Source: Microbacterium paraoxydans
GTDB lineage: Bacteria; Actinomycetota; Actinomycetes; Actinomycetales; Microbacteriaceae
NCBI RefSeq assembly: GCF_900105335.1
Contig: NZ_LT629770.1
Coordinates: 1,736,001-1,800,000 of the forward strand
DNA length: 64,000 nucleotides
Direction: 5' to 3'
Below the pieces are notes generated by a model, which was given only the letters and a program-made list of their open reading frames with translations, ran no database searches and had not been told where the DNA came from. Shown here piece after piece: positions 52,244-61,739 of the stretch. The translations under genes were made by a program, and so were the position numbers. Position 1 is the stretch's first letter. Every line of letters starts with the position of its first letter.

Positions 52244-53227
52244 TCAACGGCGGGCTTTCGCCATGAGCTCGGCCCGCGGGTTCTCCTGGGGCTCCAGCTC
52301 CTGGAACCTCTCGAGAGCCTCGCGCGCCGCGTCGTCGAGGTGCGTCGGAACCGCGACCTGGAGCTCGGCGAGCAGGTCACCGGTCCCCTTCGCGGTCGCG
52401 ACACCCCGTCCCTTGACGCGGAGCACGCGGCCCGACGGGGTCCCGGGGGCCACACGCAGCTTCACCACGTCGCCGCCGAGCGTCGGGACCTCGATGGTCG
52501 CGCCCAGCGTCGCCTCGGTGAAGGTCACCGGGACCACGAGGCGGAGGTTGAGGCCGTCCCGCGTGAAGACCGGGTGCGGACGCACCGTGATCTGCACCAC
52601 GATGTCTCCGCTCTCCCCACCGTCCGGCGAGGGGCGACCACGGCCGCGCAGCCGGATCTTCTGCCCGTCGGCGACGCCTGCGGGGATCTTCACCTTGAAC
52701 GGCTTGCCGTCCTCGCCCTGCAGGGTGATGGTCTCGCCCTGCACGGCGGTGCTGAAGTCCAGCGTGGTGCGGGCCGTGACGTCGGCGCCGCGCTGCGGAC
52801 CACCGAAGCCACGGAAGCCGCCGCTCGGCTGCCCGAACCGGCCACCGCCGAACGAGCTGCCCTGGCCCTGGTTGAACATCGCGAAGATGTCCTCGAAGTC
52901 GGCGGTCTGGCCGCGCCCCTGCTGTCCGAACCGGCTGAAGACGTCTTCGAACCCGCCGGCGCCCGAGCCGCTCGCCGTGAAGCGAGCGCCCGAACCCATG
53001 GCGCGGATCTCGTCGTACTCCTTGCGCTGCTCGGCGTCGGAGAGCACCGAGTAGGCCTCGCTGATCTCCTTGAACTTGGCCTCGGCCTTCGCATCGCCCT
53101 GATTGGAGTCGGGGTGATACTTGCGCGCGAGCTTGCGGTACGTCTTCTTCAGGTCAGCGTCGCTGACGTCCTTCGAGACCCCGAGGGTCTTGTAGAAGTC
53201 CTTGTCGAACCAATCCTGGCTGGCCAT
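52244..53227 (-). CDS. dnaJ: Chaperone DnaJ lacking the zinc-finger domain (CbpA-like)
   Basis: 327 residues. J domain with the HPD motif (KYHPDSN) near residues 37-41, a Gly/Phe-rich linker (about 75-145), then the C-terminal peptide-binding domains and a dimerisation end. The CxxCxGxG zinc-finger repeats of classical DnaJ are missing; in fact no cysteine is visible in the protein. It stimulates DnaK ATPase activity. It follows grpE by 7 bases in the dnaK operon. Confidence 0.94.
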   Translation of the reverse strand: MASQDWFDKDFYKTLGVSKDVSDADLKKTYRKLARKYHPDSNQGDAKAEAKFKEISEAYSVLSDAEQRKEYDEIRAMGSGARFTASGSGAGGFEDVFSRFGQQGRGQTADFEDIFAMFNQGQGSSFGGGRFGQPSGGFRGFGGPQRGADVTARTTLDFSTAVQGETITLQGEDGKPFKVKIPAGVADGQKIRLRGRGRPSPDGGESGDIVVQITVRPHPVFTRDGLNLRLVVPVTFTEATLGATIEVPTLGGDVVKLRVAPGTPSGRVLRVKGRGVATAKGTGDLLAELQVAVPTHLDDAAREALERFQELEPQENPRAELMAKARR

Positions 53228-53234
53228 CGATCAC

Positions 53235-53879
53235 CTACTCCGCGGGGACGGCGACGACGACCTTCGCAGGACGCAGCTCGACCTCGCCGAGGCGGTAGCC
53301 CACCTCGACGACCTCGAGCACCGTGGTCTTCGAGGTGCCGGGGGTCGGCTGCTGGAAGATCGCCTCGTGACGCTGGGGGTCGAACTCCTCGCCCTTCTCG
53401 CCGTAGGCGACCACGCCGAGGCGCTCCACGACCGCGCGCACCTTCTCGGCGATCACGGCGAAGGGGCTGCCCTCGACCAGATCACCGTGCTGCTCGGCGC
53501 GGGCCAGGTCGTCGAGCACGGGGATGAGGCCCTTGGCGGCCTCGCCCTTCGCGCGCTCGATCTCGATCTGGCGCTGCTCCTCGGTGCGGCGGCGGTAGTT
53601 CGCGTACTCGGCCTGCAGGCGCTTGAGGTCGGTCAGCAGGGCGTTCTCGGCGTCGGCGATCGCGGCGTCGCCCGCGGCGGCATCCGCCGTCTGCGCGGCA
53701 CCGAGGATGTCCTCGACCGTCAGCCCTTCCTCCGCCTCGGCAGCCGCGTCGACCGGGGTCTCGTCCGAGCCCTCGGCGGCCTTCGCCTCGCGGGAGTCCT
53801 GGTTCTGCGGCACGGGGCCGGATGCCTGAGCATCCGACCCCTCCGGAACCTCGTTCTCGTCGAAGTTCTTGTCCGTCAT
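53235..53879 (-). CDS. grpE: Nucleotide exchange factor GrpE
   Basis: 214 residues. An acidic, Ala/Glu-rich N-terminal tail of about 70 residues is longer than in E. coli, followed by the coiled-coil ENALLTDLKRLQAEYANYRRRTEEQRQIEIERAK and the beta domain GEEFDPQRHEAIFQ and EVGYRLGEVELRPAKVVVA. It exchanges ADP for ATP on DnaK. Starts two bases after the dnaK stop. Confidence 0.95.
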   Translation of the reverse strand: MTDKNFDENEVPEGSDAQASGPVPQNQDSREAKAAEGSDETPVDAAAEAEEGLTVEDILGAAQTADAAAGDAAIADAENALLTDLKRLQAEYANYRRRTEEQRQIEIERAKGEAAKGLIPVLDDLARAEQHGDLVEGSPFAVIAEKVRAVVERLGVVAYGEKGEEFDPQRHEAIFQQPTPGTSKTTVLEVVEVGYRLGEVELRPAKVVVAVPAE

Positions 53880-53881
53880 GA

Positions 53882-55795
<1,914 letters not shown>

Positions 55796-55804
55796 TCAGG
55801 GAAA

Positions 55805-55825
55805 CCTGAGTCGCGATGGCTCAAG
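55805..55825. promoter_or_regulatory. HAIR-like operator 1 upstream of dnaK
   Basis: CCTGAGT-N7-GCTCAAG differs from the HAIR consensus CTTGAGT-N7-ACTCAAG by one base in each arm. It lies 61 bases upstream of the dnaK start. Confidence 0.8.
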
Positions 55826-55857
55826 TGTACGCCGAGCCCCGGAGGCTGTCAAATGAA

Positions 55858-55878
55858 CTTGATATGAACAGGCTCAAG
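55858..55878. promoter_or_regulatory. HAIR-like operator 2 upstream of dnaK
   Basis: CTTGATA-N7-GCTCAAG, a weaker second copy, 53 bases further from the dnaK start. The promoter of the divergent MerR gene lies just beyond it, so that gene may also be affected. Confidence 0.7.
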
Positions 55879-55955
55879 TTTTCCGGCCGGGCGGTCAGAT
55901 GTCCGCGAGCCGCCATGCTTGACTCTCACACGGTGTCAGACGGGAGAACAGAGAC

Positions 55956-56759
55956 ATGTTGTCCATCGGAGCGTTCGCGCAGATCGGCCAGGTGACCCAC
56001 CGGATGCTCCGGCACTGGGACACGGCCGGGCTGCTCGTCCCCGCCCACGTGGACGAGTTCACCGGCTACCGGTCGTACGATCCGTCGCAGCTCGAGCGCC
56101 TGCACCGGATCGTCGCCCTGCGTCAGCTCGGCTTCGGCCTCGACGACATCTCGGCGATCCTCGCCCAGGGCGTCGACGCCGACCGGATCGCGGCGCTGCT
56201 GCGCATCCGGCGCGCCGAGGTGGAGCAGGAGCACCGGCTCGCCGCCGCGCGACTCGTCGATGTGGAGCGGCGCCTCCACCTCATCGAGAAGGAGAAGCAC
56301 ATGTCGCAGATCGAGATCGTCCAGAAGCCCCTCCCCGCCGTGCGCCTGGCGGCCGTGCGCACCGTCGTCGCCGAGCAGCCGGCGGTCGCCGAGGTCGTCG
56401 GCCCCTCCTTCGATGCCGTGGCCGAGGTCATCGGTGACGAATGCGGCACCCTCACCACCCCGATCGCCCAGTACCGGACGCTGCCGGACGGGATGGAGGT
56501 CATCGCCGGATACTCCTACTCCGGCCCCGCCGCCGACGGGATCGAGATCATCGAACTCCCCGCCGAGGAGGACGCCGTCTGCGGGGTGCACCTCGGCTCG
56601 ATGGAGCGGATCGCGGAGAGCTGGCACGCCATCCACACCGAGGTGGTCGCGCGCGGCCTCGTGCACGCCGGGCCGTGTCGGGAGCTCTACGTCCGCGCCG
56701 TCGGGGACGACCAGTCGGACTGGGTCACCGAGCTCCAGCAGCCCGTCGCGCGGCGCTGA
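55956..56759 (+). CDS. MerR family regulator with GyrI-like effector domain
   Basis: 267 residues. N-terminal MerR HTH (MLSIGAFAQIGQVTHRMLRHWDTAGLLVPAHVDEFTGYRSYDPSQLERLH), dimerisation helix with ERRLHLIEKEKHM, then a GyrI-like domain of about 155 residues (VRLAAVRTVVAEQPAVAEVV), as in BltR-type regulators that bind multidrug ligands. RBS GGGAGAACAGAG. No efflux gene follows; the nearest candidate is the MFS gene at 58432. Target unknown. Confidence 0.88.
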   Translation: MLSIGAFAQIGQVTHRMLRHWDTAGLLVPAHVDEFTGYRSYDPSQLERLHRIVALRQLGFGLDDISAILAQGVDADRIAALLRIRRAEVEQEHRLAAARLVDVERRLHLIEKEKHMSQIEIVQKPLPAVRLAAVRTVVAEQPAVAEVVGPSFDAVAEVIGDECGTLTTPIAQYRTLPDGMEVIAGYSYSGPAADGIEIIELPAEEDAVCGVHLGSMERIAESWHAIHTEVVARGLVHAGPCRELYVRAVGDDQSDWVTELQQPVARR

Positions 56760-56792
56760 CGCGGAGGCCGCGCAGACGGGGCGACGCGGCGA

Positions 56793-57254
56793 TCACTTGC
56801 CCCCGGGCGGGCCGACCAGCAGCAGGATCACGTACAGCGCGACGATGCCCACGACCAGCAGCACCGCGAGCACCCAGGGGCGGCGGAGGAACCAGCGCAT
56901 CAGGCGGTCGTACCAGCGGCGGTCACGCGGGTCGTCGGTCGCGTCGAGGCGCCAGTCGCCCTGGAGACGACCCGTGCGGTGCAGCCAGATCTCCATCGGG
57001 ATGGTCGCGTACGGCACGACGGCGCTGAGGACCGCCAGCACACCGACGCCCGGATGCCACCGCTGGTTGAGCGCGACGAGGACGGCGGTCGCGGCGTAGG
57101 CGAGGAATACGAACCCGTGGATACCGCCGCCGACCGTCACCACGACCCCCGGGGCACCGACGGCGCGGGCGATGATCGCGGCGATGAGGAGGGTCCAGGT
57201 GATCGCCTCCGCGATCGCGAGGACACGGTACAGGCGGCCAGGGGTGCGGAACAC
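56793..57254 (-). CDS. DUF3817 membrane protein
   Basis: 153 residues from a GTG start behind GAGGAG. Three helices (YRVLAIAEAITWTLLIAAIIA, GVVVTVGGGIHGFVFLAYAATAVLVAL and GVGVLAVLSAVVPYATIPMEIWL) with the family HGFVF and PMEIWL features, a cytoplasmic loop with DPRDRRWYDRLMRWFLRRP, then a fourth helix. DUF3817 proteins are common in actinobacteria; no role is known. Divergent from the AraC gene across a hairpin-forming inverted repeat. Confidence 0.85.
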   Translation of the reverse strand: MFRTPGRLYRVLAIAEAITWTLLIAAIIARAVGAPGVVVTVGGGIHGFVFLAYAATAVLVALNQRWHPGVGVLAVLSAVVPYATIPMEIWLHRTGRLQGDWRLDATDDPRDRRWYDRLMRWFLRRPWVLAVLLVVGIVALYVILLLVGPPGGK

Positions 57255-57293
57255 GGAACTCCTCGGGTGGGGTACCCCTCCAGCGTATCCCGC

Positions 57294-57352
57294 TTCGAAT
57301 CGCCCACTTTGCTCCATCCGCCGCCGAAATGGAGCAAGGTGAGCGATTCGAA
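57294..57352. repeat. Inverted repeat with 24-bp arms in a divergent promoter gap
   Basis: The arm at 57294-57317 (TTCGAATCGCCC...GCTCCAT) matches the reverse complement of 57329-57352 in 22 of 24 positions, with an 11-base GC-rich loop. It sits between the divergent DUF3817 and AraC genes, ending 37 bases before the AraC start, where a terminator is not expected. It may be an operator, a REP/MITE-like element or an RNA leader hairpin. Confidence 0.7.
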
Positions 57353-57389
57353 GGGGAATAGGGGGACGGCAGCCGACGTTGCCGAAGGC

Positions 57390-58304
57390 ATGGTGACGGT
57401 GGACGCGGATGCGCTGTCCGCTGTGCTCGGCACGGTGGACCTGCGGGTGGGGATCGCCCGCCGGGTGCGGCTGACCTCCGGAGGACTCCTCCCGCTGCCG
57501 CCCGGTCGCATCACCCTCGTCTACATCGCCGACGGCGCCGTGCACGGGCATCCGCCTCTGGGCACGGGGTGCCGCCTCGACGTGGACCCCTCGTCGCAGC
57601 AGCTCACGGTCGAAGAGCCAGGGCACTGCGATCGACTCGTGACCGGCGACGCCTTCCTCCTGCTCCGCGGCGACACCTTCGCGCTGGAGGCCGATGCCGA
57701 CACCGCGCTCCTCGTCGTCGACATCGAGCTCGCGGACACCGCCTCTCCCCTCCCTGCGCTCCTGCCGCCCTTCCTCACGGTGACCGGATTCGACGCGCTG
57801 GAGCCGGCCGCCGCCGCCCTGGCCGAGAACATGGGCGTTGTCGACGCGGCCGCGTGCCCGGTGCGCCAGGGCGACCCGCTGATCTGCCGGATGATGGCGA
57901 CCACCGTGCTGCTCTCGGTCATCCGGGCCTGGGCGGCGAACGGGTGTGCACCCGCGGGGTGGCCCTCGTTGTCGAAGGACCCCTTCCTCGACCGCGTGGT
58001 GGACGCCATCCACGAGCAGCCGGGACGGGACTGGACCGTCGAGCGCCTGGCCGCCGTCGGGGCCATGTCGCGCTCGGCCTTCGCGGAGCGGTTCCGTCTC
58101 ACAGTGGGTCGCTCCCCGGCCGACTATGTGACCGAGGTGCGGATCGACGCCGCGAAGCGGATGCTCCAGGCGGGGCAGTCCGTCTCGAGCGTCTCGCGCG
58201 AGCTCGGCTACGCATCGGACGAGGGCTTCAGTCGTGCCTTCCGCCGCCGGACGGGGATGACGCCGTCCTCCTGGCGCGCCTCGCACTCCCTCGTCCCCGC
58301 CTGA
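57390..58304 (+). CDS. AraC family transcriptional regulator
   Basis: 304 residues. The N-terminal cupin-like AraC_N domain covers about 1-180 (VRLTSGGLLPLPPGRITLVYIADGAVHGHPP). The C-terminal double HTH reads DWTVERLAAVGAMSRSAFAERFRLTVGRSPADYVTEVRID and SVSSVSRELGYASDEGFSRAFRRRTGMTPSSWR, the standard AraC pattern. Start ATG 57390 or GTG 57393. It converges on the MFS exporter gene, an arrangement often seen for AraC regulators controlling a transporter (inferred). Confidence 0.88.
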   Translation: MVTVDADALSAVLGTVDLRVGIARRVRLTSGGLLPLPPGRITLVYIADGAVHGHPPLGTGCRLDVDPSSQQLTVEEPGHCDRLVTGDAFLLLRGDTFALEADADTALLVVDIELADTASPLPALLPPFLTVTGFDALEPAAAALAENMGVVDAAACPVRQGDPLICRMMATTVLLSVIRAWAANGCAPAGWPSLSKDPFLDRVVDAIHEQPGRDWTVERLAAVGAMSRSAFAERFRLTVGRSPADYVTEVRIDAAKRMLQAGQSVSSVSRELGYASDEGFSRAFRRRTGMTPSSWRASHSLVPA

Positions 58305-58334
58305 TCCCACGACCTCGCCCCAGCCCGGGCGGGC

Positions 58335-58393
58335 GTGGCTTCGGAGCCACAGGACGACACGCCGGCCCCGAGCCCGCGGGGACGGCGTTTCGT
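58335..58393. terminator. Hairpins between the convergent AraC and MFS genes
   Basis: GTGGCT-TCGG-AGCCAC (58335-58350) is a perfect six-base stem with a TCGG loop. Next, GACGACACGCCG (58352-58363) pairs in 11 of 12 positions with CGGCGTTTCGTC (58382-58393) around a CCCCG/CGGGG stem. The gap ends a convergent gene pair, so a bidirectional terminator is likely. Confidence 0.65.
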
Positions 58394-58431
58394 CGGCCTG
58401 CTCCGAAATCGTGCCCGGGCGAGCCCGGGAG

Positions 58432-59628
58432 TCAGGAGCGGGAGCTGCGGGAGTTCGAGAGTCCGAAGAGCACGGCACCGGCGAGGAGCGAGACCGCACC
58501 GATCGTGTAGACGAGCTCGACGCTCAGGGTGTCGACGAGGAGTCCGCCCACGCCGGCCGCGAGCGTGATCGCGCCCTGGAACCCGACGACCACGAGGCTC
58601 CCCCCGGCCTCCAGGCGGTCCGGCATGCGGTGGCCCACCCAGGTGTTCACGACGATCAGCCACGACGAGAAGAAGAAGCCCCAGAGGAGCACGACCGCGC
58701 CGATGCCGATGATCGATCCGGAGAAGAGCACCATCGACAGCACGGCGCCCGAGATCACGAGCGGAGCGAACACCGCGAAGAAGGCGAAGGAGCGGTCGAT
58801 CACGAGGCCGATGGAGAGGTTGCCGAGGAGGCCCCCGACACCGAACAGCGCCAGCAGCACGACGATCGTCGACGCGTCCACGTCCGGGATGCGCTCCAGC
58901 GCGAGGCGGACGTAGGTGTAGGCGAGGAAGTGCCCGAGCACGACGAGCACGTGTCCGACCATCCCGAGGCCGATGCCCGGACGCCGCACCGTGTCGACGA
59001 GCAGACGCAGGCTCGACGCCCGCTCGGCCGGGACGGTCGGCAGCGCCCACCGCAGGGCCACGGCCAGCACCACCATGAGCACTCCCGCGATCGCGAACAC
59101 GGCGCGCCAGTCGACGACCTCGCTCAGCATGACTCCGAGCGGGACGCCGGCGACAGTGGCGAGCGAGACGCCGGCGGAGGTGAACATCACCCCGCGACCG
59201 AGGTGCTCCGGCCCAGCGAGCCGCGCGGCGACCGTGATCGACATGGTCCAGTAGGCGCTGATCGCGGCACCCAGCAGGAACCGCGCCAGCAGCACGACCA
59301 CGAGGTTCGGCGCGATGGCGACCACGAGGTTCGACACAGCGGCAGCGAGCGCCATCCACACCAGCAGCGACCGGCGGTCCAGACGGGGGAACACGAGGCC
59401 GACGGTCGGGGCGACGAAGAGCCCGACGAGGGCCGTGACCGTGACGGTCTGCCCGGCCTGGCCCGGGGTCACCCCGAGGCCGTCCGCCATCTCGGTGAGC
59501 ACTCCGTTGGGGAGGAACTCGGCGGTCACCAGCAGGAACCCCATCACCATGAGGGCGATGAGCCCTCCGTAGCGGATGCGGTCGCCGCGGGTGGTCGGCA
59601 GGGTCGGGACGGGGGCGGTCGTGGTCAT
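58432..59628 (-). CDS. MFS transporter (drug/metabolite exporter type)
   Basis: 398 residues, about 12 membrane helices in two halves. The first starts YGGLIALMVMGFLLVTAEFLPNGVL, in which TAEFLPxGVL is typical of the AraJ/SotB-like DHA1 arabinose/sugar and drug efflux proteins. Loop FPRLDRRSLLVWMA lies between helices 2 and 3. RBS GGAAG precedes the ATG. Two CGACCGRTCG sites (59663 and 59684) lie upstream. Substrate unknown. Confidence 0.9.
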   Translation of the reverse strand: MTTTAPVPTLPTTRGDRIRYGGLIALMVMGFLLVTAEFLPNGVLTEMADGLGVTPGQAGQTVTVTALVGLFVAPTVGLVFPRLDRRSLLVWMALAAAVSNLVVAIAPNLVVVLLARFLLGAAISAYWTMSITVAARLAGPEHLGRGVMFTSAGVSLATVAGVPLGVMLSEVVDWRAVFAIAGVLMVVLAVALRWALPTVPAERASSLRLLVDTVRRPGIGLGMVGHVLVVLGHFLAYTYVRLALERIPDVDASTIVVLLALFGVGGLLGNLSIGLVIDRSFAFFAVFAPLVISGAVLSMVLFSGSIIGIGAVVLLWGFFFSSWLIVVNTWVGHRMPDRLEAGGSLVVVGFQGAITLAAGVGGLLVDTLSVELVYTIGAVSLLAGAVLFGLSNSRSSRS

Positions 59629-59662
59629 GCTTCCAGACTCGCGACGAGGACGGGTCTGCGCC

Positions 59663-59693
59663 CGACCGGTCGTCCGCCGCACCCGACCGATCG
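59663..59693. promoter_or_regulatory. Twin CGACCGRTCG operators upstream of the MFS gene
   Basis: CGACCGGTCG (59663-59672) and CGACCGATCG (59684-59693) lie in direct repeats CCGACCG(G/A)TCGTCCGCC with a 21-base pitch, two helical turns, so two dimers could bind one face of the DNA. Their position 35-65 bases upstream of the MFS start suits a repressor site. A TetR- or PadR-type repressor is one guess; none is adjacent. Confidence 0.55.
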
Positions 59694-59781
59694 TCCGCCC
59701 CTGGACAACCTCCGTCCGGGCCCCTAGGCTCGACGACGCACCGGGATCCGCCCGGGAAGCCCGAGCGAAGGAGGCGATGAG

Positions 59782-59844
59782 ATGAACGCTGTCGTCGTCG
59801 CGCCTTTCGCCGACCACCTTCCCTTCGAGGCCACCCGCTCCTGA
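59782..59844 (+). CDS. Possible 20-residue leader peptide upstream of the RIO-type kinase
   Basis: MNAVVVAPFADHLPFEATRS is encoded by a frame with a strong AAGGAGG RBS (ends 9 bases before the ATG), ending 33 bases before the kinase GTG start, which itself has only a weak RBS. A second start (ATGAGATGA) just upstream is immediately closed. It may couple translation to the kinase gene or be a regulatory uORF. No family recognised; weak but suggestive. Confidence 0.4.
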   Translation: MNAVVVAPFADHLPFEATRS

Positions 59845-59877
59845 TCGCCGCGTGGCCTCCCTTCCCGGAGCCACACC

Positions 59878-60750
59878 GTGACCGAATCCCCCGCTTCCTC
59901 GGAAGCCGCGTCCTTCGACGCCACCTCCTTCGACTCCCTCGAGACCGCCCTCTCCTTCGCCGAGGTCGAGCCCGGCCCGAACCAGCGCTGGACGACCTGG
60001 CCCTCGTCCACCCCCACCGAGCGGGGACCGGAACCCCGCCCCGCCTGGGTCGTGACCTCCGCCGGCGCCCTGGACACCGAGCTCGGCATCCTGAAGACCG
60101 GCAAGGAGGCCGACGTGTTCCTGCTGGAGCGCGCCGTGCCTGACGACCCGACGCAGCGCACCCTCCTCGCCGCCAAGCGCTACCGCGGCATCGAGAACCG
60201 GAGCTTCCAGCGCTCCGCCGTCTACACCGAGGGGCGCAGCACGCGGAACACCCGCGATACGCGCGCCCTCGCCAAGAAGACCGCCCACGGACGGGAGGTC
60301 GCCGCAGCCCAGTGGTCGCGCGCGGAGTTCGAGGCCCTGTGCCGGATGTGGGAGCGCGGCGCCCCGGTCCCCTATCCCGTGCAGGTCAGCGGCACCGAGG
60401 TGCTCATGGAGTTCCTCGGCGACGACCAGGGCGTCGCGGCACCGCGGCTCGCCCAGGTGCGCGGGTCGAAGGCCGAGATGCAGGAGTACTTCACGCAGGT
60501 GGCCGACCTCATGCGGGTCTTCGCCGCCGCGGGCTTCGCGCACGGGGACCTCTCCGCCTACAACCTCCTCGTGCACGACGGGCGGGTCCGGGTGATCGAT
60601 CTGCCGCAGATCGTCGACGTGATCGCGAATCCGCAGGGCCTCGACCTCCTGCACCGCGACTGCGTCAACGTGTGCGACTGGTTCGCACGGCGACGGGTGG
60701 AGTGCGACGCCGAGGCCCTGTTCGCCGACCTCCTCGGGACCCTGTTCTGA
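59878..60750 (+). CDS. RIO-type atypical serine kinase
   Basis: 290 residues from a GTG start. The first about 55 residues are a polar tail. The kinase core has the ATP-binding region LDTELGILKTGKEADVFLLERA, the Lys in LLAAKRYRGIENRSFQRS, the catalytic loop FAHGDLSAYNLLVHDGRVRVIDLPQIVD (catalytic Asp in GDLSAYN, metal-binding Asp in VIDLPQ), as in RIO1 enzymes. Bacterial RIO kinases have no agreed target. It follows the possible leader peptide. Confidence 0.9.
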   Translation: MTESPASSEAASFDATSFDSLETALSFAEVEPGPNQRWTTWPSSTPTERGPEPRPAWVVTSAGALDTELGILKTGKEADVFLLERAVPDDPTQRTLLAAKRYRGIENRSFQRSAVYTEGRSTRNTRDTRALAKKTAHGREVAAAQWSRAEFEALCRMWERGAPVPYPVQVSGTEVLMEFLGDDQGVAAPRLAQVRGSKAEMQEYFTQVADLMRVFAAAGFAHGDLSAYNLLVHDGRVRVIDLPQIVDVIANPQGLDLLHRDCVNVCDWFARRRVECDAEALFADLLGTLF

Positions 60751-60759
60751 CTCCCGGTG

Positions 60760-61707
60760 TCAGGAGGCGAGTCGGGCGGCGAGAAGGGTCACCAGCTCGT
60801 ACACGACGTGACTCGCGGCGATCCCGGTCATCTGGGCGTGATCGTACGCGGGCGACACCTCCACGACGTCGGCGCCGACGATGTCCCGGTCGCGCAGCGC
60901 CCGGAGGATGCGCAGCAGCTCGCGGCTCGTGAGCCCTCCCGCCTCGGGGGTCCCGGTGCCGGGCGCGTGCGCGGGGTCGAGCACGTCGATGTCGATCGAG
61001 ACGTACAGCGGCTTGTCGCCGATGCGGGTGAGGATGCGGTCGATCGCCGCCTCCACCCCGTGCTCCTCGATGTACTCGCTGGAGACGATGGAGAAGCCGA
61101 GGCGCTCGTCGTCCTCGAGGTCCTGCTTCGAGTACAGGGGTCCGCGGGTGCCGACGTGGCAGCTCGCGGTGAGGTCGATCAGCCCCTCCTCGCTCGCGCG
61201 GCGGAAGGGGGTGCCGTGCGTGATGGGGGCGCCGAAGTAGGTGTCCCACGTGTCCAGGTGCGCATCGAAGTGGAGGACCGCGACGGGACCGTGCTTCGCG
61301 GCCACCGCCCGCAGCAGAGGAAGGGCCACGGTGTGGTCGCCGCCGATCGTGACGAGGCGCTGCACCTGCTCGCCGAGCGCCAGCGCCGCGCGCTCGACCT
61401 CGGTCACCGCCTCGGTGAGGTCGAACGGGTTCACCGGGATGTCGCCGGCATCCACCACCTGGGCGAGCTGGAACGGCGACACGTCCTGCGCGGGGTTGTA
61501 GGGCCGCAGCAGCCGGGACGACTCGCGCACGTGCGACGGGCCGAAGCGGGTGCCGGGGCGGTAGCTCACGCCGGAGTCGAACGGGATGCCGACCACCGCG
61601 ATGTCGGCGCGCGGCACGTCCTCGATGCGGGGCAGGCGGGCGAAGGTGGCGATGCCGGAGTACCGCGGGTTCACGGAGGCGTCGACGGGGCCGATGTTGT
61701 CGGTCAT
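60760..61707 (-). CDS. Ureohydrolase (agmatinase/guanidinobutyrase family)
   Basis: 315 residues. Binuclear manganese centre: [24 protein letters not shown] and [22 protein letters not shown] supply the usual His/Asp ligands. These enzymes release urea from agmatine, guanidinobutyrate or related guanidines. It is the last gene after an acetolactate-synthase-like ThDP enzyme, which fits the arginine-transaminase route (2-ketoarginine, then guanidinobutyraldehyde and guanidinobutyrate) better than arginine decarboxylation. Substrate choice is inferred. Confidence 0.88.
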   Translation of the reverse strand: MTDNIGPVDASVNPRYSGIATFARLPRIEDVPRADIAVVGIPFDSGVSYRPGTRFGPSHVRESSRLLRPYNPAQDVSPFQLAQVVDAGDIPVNPFDLTEAVTEVERAALALGEQVQRLVTIGGDHTVALPLLRAVAAKHGPVAVLHFDAHLDTWDTYFGAPITHGTPFRRASEEGLIDLTASCHVGTRGPLYSKQDLEDDERLGFSIVSSEYIEEHGVEAAIDRILTRIGDKPLYVSIDIDVLDPAHAPGTGTPEAGGLTSRELLRILRALRDRDIVGADVVEVSPAYDHAQMTGIAASHVVYELVTLLAARLAS

Positions 61708-61739
61708 TTCTCGTTCCTGTTCGTCGGGAGGTGTGGGTC

